A stretch of DNA of 33,066 bases from Latescibacteria bacterium UBA6620. GTDB taxonomy: Bacteria > Latescibacterota > UBA2968. Positions 32,101 to 33,066 of the stretch are shown one piece after another. The stretch spans positions 3,499 through 36,564 of the forward strand of contig DJHM01000005.1 of the NCBI GenBank assembly GCA_002433075.1, given 5' to 3'. The translations under genes and the position numbers were made by a program. The notes beneath the pieces were generated by a model. That model saw only the letters and a list, made by a program, of their open reading frames with translations, did not search any database and was not told where the DNA came from. The number at the start of each line of letters is the position of its first letter. Position 1 is the first letter of the stretch.

Positions 32101-33066
32101 CCCTGAACCACCGTTTGCAGGAGGCGGGGGAAAACCCTGCCGGGCCACCGTCACCTTGGATGACGGTGAGAACCCATCGTCCCCGAACCCATCGCCCGGG
32201 GGAAAACCAACGTCACCCGGGGGGAATCCGTCACCACCACCAAAGTCCTGGACGAACTCGAACGCAGTCGCCTCGTCAGTCACGATCCGCTCAATCGCAC
32301 CCGACCAATCATTCTTGACCTCGAAGGACCTGCCGTCGGGATTGACGCTGATCACCTCACCCGAAACGACATCGCCTCCCTCGCCACCTGGAAACGGGGG
32401 CATATCCACGCAGCCGTCGTCAGGATCATCCTCATTCAGGATACCATCACCATCGCAGTCCGGATCGAATCCGTCGCCAGGGGGAAAGCCGTCGCCAGGC
32501 ATATCCACGCGGACATCGTCACGATCGAATCCGTCGCCAGGGGGAAAGCCATCGTCAGGCGACAAATCATCGCAACCCATCGGGGGACCCGATGAGATGG
32601 CTGCGAGCTCTGCTTTGGCCTCGGCGAGCATCATCTGGGAAAGAGTGCTTGCATCCACACCCGTCAGTTCATCCTCGAGGCCGAAGAAGAAACTCAGGAT
32701 CTGGTGCACTTTCTGTGCGTCGTCCGGGGAGGCGTTACCCAGGAACGCGATCGTCTGCTCCAGGGAGCCGACGACCAATTCGGAGAACTGGATTGCCAGC
32801 GGATACATCGCCGCCGGATCCCCTCCGGCTGTGGCCCTATCCAGGAGTTGCCTCTCGGTTTCGATGGTTGCCAGGAAGGTCGACTGAAGAGCGGCCGGCA
32901 ACTGTTGCGCCTGTTGAATCGCCTCCTCAAGATCGTCCGGATCGTCTGCGTCCGGGATCCAGTCAAAGTCGCAGTCCCCGGCGGGATCGAATCCGTCTCC
33001 AGGGGGAAAGCCATCGTCATGCGGAAAAACATCGCAACCATCGGTTGGATCGTCGCCGTTTGGGAT
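26176..33066 (-). CDS. Giant secreted multidomain protein with DUF5666-like, cohesin-like, dockerin-like and sorting domains (5' partial)
   Basis: At least 2296 residues; the frame is open to the right edge, so the N-terminus and signal peptide lie outside. In order: Asp/Gly/Phe/Pro repeats (FPPGDGFD, about 33020-32100) with a calcium-binding thrombospondin-3-like DCDGDGILNEDDPDDG; about eight DUF5666-like beta units (about 32375-29250, e.g. SGEVISVNPDGRSFEV); Ig-like and Big_5-like domains (about 29250-28700); a carboxypeptidase-regulatory-like fold (about 28690-28370); a cohesin-like domain (about 28350-27880); an invasin-like Ig domain (about 27880-27560); a second cohesin-like domain (about 27540-27115); a dockerin-like EF-hand pair (DFDGDGVVGFQDF and DLNRNGEVDFPDF, about 27090-26920); a third cohesin-like domain (about 26870-26495); and a type A sorting domain (NYPNPFNPETVIPF, to the end). 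It is a cell-surface or extracellular scaffold, calcium dependent by inference. Confidence 0.85.
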   Translation of the reverse strand: MPNGDDPTDGCDVFPHDDGFPPGDGFDPAGDCDFDWIPDADDPDDLEEAIQQAQQLPAALQSTFLATIETERQLLDRATAGGDPAAMYPLAIQFSELVVGSLEQTIAFLGNASPDDAQKVHQILSFFFGLEDELTGVDASTLSQMMLAEAKAELAAISSGPPMGCDDLSPDDGFPPGDGFDRDDVRVDMPGDGFPPGDGFDPDCDGDGILNEDDPDDGCVDMPPFPGGEGGDVVSGEVISVNPDGRSFEVKNDWSGAIERIVTDEATAFEFVQDFGGGDGFPPGDVGFPPGDGFGDDGFSPSSKVTVARQGFPPPPANGGSGSFEDIVVGTFVKVQGERLADGSFKAFVVEIETEGGEPPFPGGDGPVGLSDAFRTVLEEMRIRLEGEPPGFQLSIEEFRGLLFEPGELELLEILGGSDGLVILEDVSRALDGIFDFGPEPPFPGDGFLPEELISLLFEIEAALTEPNAPQTTPTSVWSGSLPEDLRGILEDIAGEDGELDLFEVQGALGGGPGFPPGPPDLGDPVVIGNVTSVNHGAGTFSVQDEETGAVRTVTVTDATEFFIRFGGPPPGDGFGTFGQTQQPQFGDPFGDPFGNPFGDPFGDPFAGGDPFEGFASFQDLGEGDFVDVFGSEEDDGTISAIAVKIQREFEGGEGGFGAFPIASGIVSEIGSDAFVMEDFGFGRVVVHITDATVFEIQTFDDPFFQREARADARRKAVAGRALQGPDGFGPPGGPDIRTGSFSDLRVDDDIDVFGAARDNGELDADKILIFRGPEQEEPVVIGVVVDIDSNGQIISVEGDDDTPVNVAISSDTVVGIVFFNPFIDAPFDPAFGPFGGGEFGPNFKRAAPLRNGGAAKVTKAKQFDPFTPPPPSPVPGVPLEELRAFADIGLGMQVAVFGEENSTGTVNATFVLILQGGARQRTFEVAARIDFFDQFGGRLVFQPAVELVLATDAQITLANGSTVGTLGELRDALLSEQTFTFEPRFLRVFTQDLPDPDRQLATAIEVLPLGVDPIQGTENLLIRVDDLFGQLRDFDNVISPSPPSPVRVTRETFIAFANESEAGIHELQPGVLVAVEGTEAVFPGQPEGERIASFVTIIGGQQFEIDGRVESVDETARTITLATRPPEPITNQTFFAGFDGREVSPNDFVGLLESADEAVVVVEFNPFGPGVVRLSLLNPDSPRPLRPDEEPFDRFLVSIEDDGEGGRLLVFTELPPFTLGDGIEVLDDTGNPLDLGSLPGQIIFMEGEVAGEQPIVFFAKTFRELDEVFIDVEVGDFDGRGGEDDARLTLRDAEGNEVDSEMRVFLDFLPPNTVRSGAVAENLAPGVHTVKVEVEALGLFDEQEFVILARGSSFRVVSTVPADGDVNVAESGEISITFSEPVQQSGRFINVFALLQPGSDGRPLGGLSLNDDGTTVTIPVELEEDTSYRLNLVGAVGANDQILTEPLTLRFSTGDQLDSFGSISGSVLLAEAATKQSDPIEIVIGEVLAFNENDEFSGEGLVDEQGNFEIPGLSAGTYRLFAIVETTVGPTTGGYDPDGDGDPNGVDVLTGDASVVNDFILPLPFATSAADLVGDDAVSVDFDPASGDDGLVDTTVPPGESFQVAIYAKGVMDLGGFEFQVDYDAEAVTFEGVREDSDLEKNLLQQNGGLVVSIPSPKENSISFSTVILGPTAEQLAQGDGLLGVLKFIVNDRFSGPTEVVVSKVQFSSGGGGVEDVQSFTRGTVNVVGLERQITVVSSADSVTADGVEKATLTVRLFDLDGLALTDGVHLVGFEILGGAALLNGDRSYSESSTNGIASAELTVLEEGEVKILASVEGARPDTVKVIGTALHVIGEGPVGPMALDFGTADGDQGQRILETIPEDGIVTIDLLATEGALAMVGYQFSLLYDVSALTYSSFEPVGLFEGALLIPQESAGQFRGNVAFVGAGVQTTGDAGSIGTLTFTVNEGAVLPTRVTLNSGQFAVSADEQQRLTIGLGGGIIQIGADASGEPTPDFDGDGVVGFQDFIQFAQNFGVKSTDENFDIVFDLNRNGEVDFPDFIAFAAAFGQPLNKADPANLAATKLARSNLNLETGVSLTARSGRHGETMMVSVDLSNAEIVQGYGLTLNYDPAAFELIEVTGAGKSLFSDDGRPALQARRSGEIVLADVLSEGLSGNTSIVQLEFDVLDPTVTGVVEIAEALISDPVGRVRQLGEAAAEMRLLPESFELTQNYPNPFNPETVIPFALPEASQVRLTIYNVLGQQVARLVDDRLSAGFHKISWNGRDEYGRQVASGLYFVRMQALDFRTVRKVMLLK
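31228..31310. repeat. 12-bp coding tandem repeat (DPFG units)
   Basis: Inside the giant protein a 12-base unit recurs about six times, encoding FGDPFGDPFGNPFGDPF. Units such as CAAAGGGATTCC, CAAAGGGATCCC and CGAAAGGGTCTC differ by a few bases. It links the two halves of the second DUF5666-like unit. Confidence 0.8.
32461..33012. repeat. About 30-bp direct repeats encoding FPPGDGFD
   Basis: Near-identical 30-base copies at 32461-32490, 32521-32550 and 32983-33012 share the core GTCGCCAGGGGGAAAGCC (GTCTCC in the third). The first two are spaced exactly 60 bases apart. They encode GFPPGDGFD segments; the protein repeat recurs, more diverged in DNA, at about 32190-32240. Confidence 0.85.

Noticed and set aside
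31376..32887. 503-codon plus-strand open frame rich in Ser and Pro
   Set aside because: It is the antisense of the giant protein's Gly/Asp/Phe/Pro repeats; low-complexity composition explains the lack of stops.

Overview
This window is a GC-rich bacterial segment in which every gene I can support reads on the minus strand. Gene content suggests an uncultured member of the FCB superphylum, most like Latescibacterota or a neighbouring lineage. Two things point there. One is a C-terminal NYPNPFNP sorting domain on the large secreted protein at the right edge. The other is the mix of sulfatase, ceramidase-like, Gfo/Idh/MocA, creatininase-family and mandelate-racemase-type enzymes with no transporters or regulators among them. 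The phylum is an inference. There are no RNA genes, CRISPR arrays, insertion sequences or phage genes that I can see, and no stretch over 300 bases lacks a gene or gene remnant.

Region 1 (1-8350) runs from a sulfatase through a creatininase-family hydrolase, an N-carbamoyl-D-amino-acid hydrolase, an M19 dipeptidase, two overlapping NAD(P)-binding epimerase-like genes, a Gfo/Idh/MocA oxidoreductase and a mandelate-racemase-like enzyme. Region 2 (8400-12058) is a tight four-gene operon with three overlapping or near-abutting junctions: epimerase, EEP-family phosphodiesterase/nuclease, HAD hydrolase and a DadA-like FAD oxidoreductase, closed by a hairpin. Region 3 (12137-18658) holds a ceramidase-like protein, a second Gfo/Idh/MocA oxidoreductase, a ThDP enzyme and a molybdenum hydroxylase large subunit without its partners, closed by a very strong terminator. 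M19 dipeptidase, D-carbamoylase and DadA-like oxidase together suggest catabolism of D-amino acids or cyclic ureides; that link is inferred.

Region 4 (18700-24800) mixes intact genes (a GNAT acetyltransferase, a sugar phosphate isomerase/epimerase and a thioredoxin-TPR protein of YbbN type) with three decayed genes: a GNAT remnant, a beta-propeller sensor joined to the tail of a SpoIIE-type phosphatase, and an NnrS-like membrane protein carrying two nonsense codons and two frameshifts. Region 5 (24760-33066) has a membrane-anchored PilZ-like protein and the 3' 6.9 kb of a giant secreted multidomain protein. That protein carries Asp/Gly/Phe/Pro repeats, about eight DUF5666-like units, Ig-like domains, three cohesin-like domains, a dockerin-like EF-hand pair and the sorting domain. 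Its 5' end lies outside the window.

The most unusual DNA-level signal is a set of degenerate 7-bp repeat arrays that start at the stop codons of four genes in region 1. Because 7 is not a multiple of 3, the stop triplets inside each array fall in all three reading frames.
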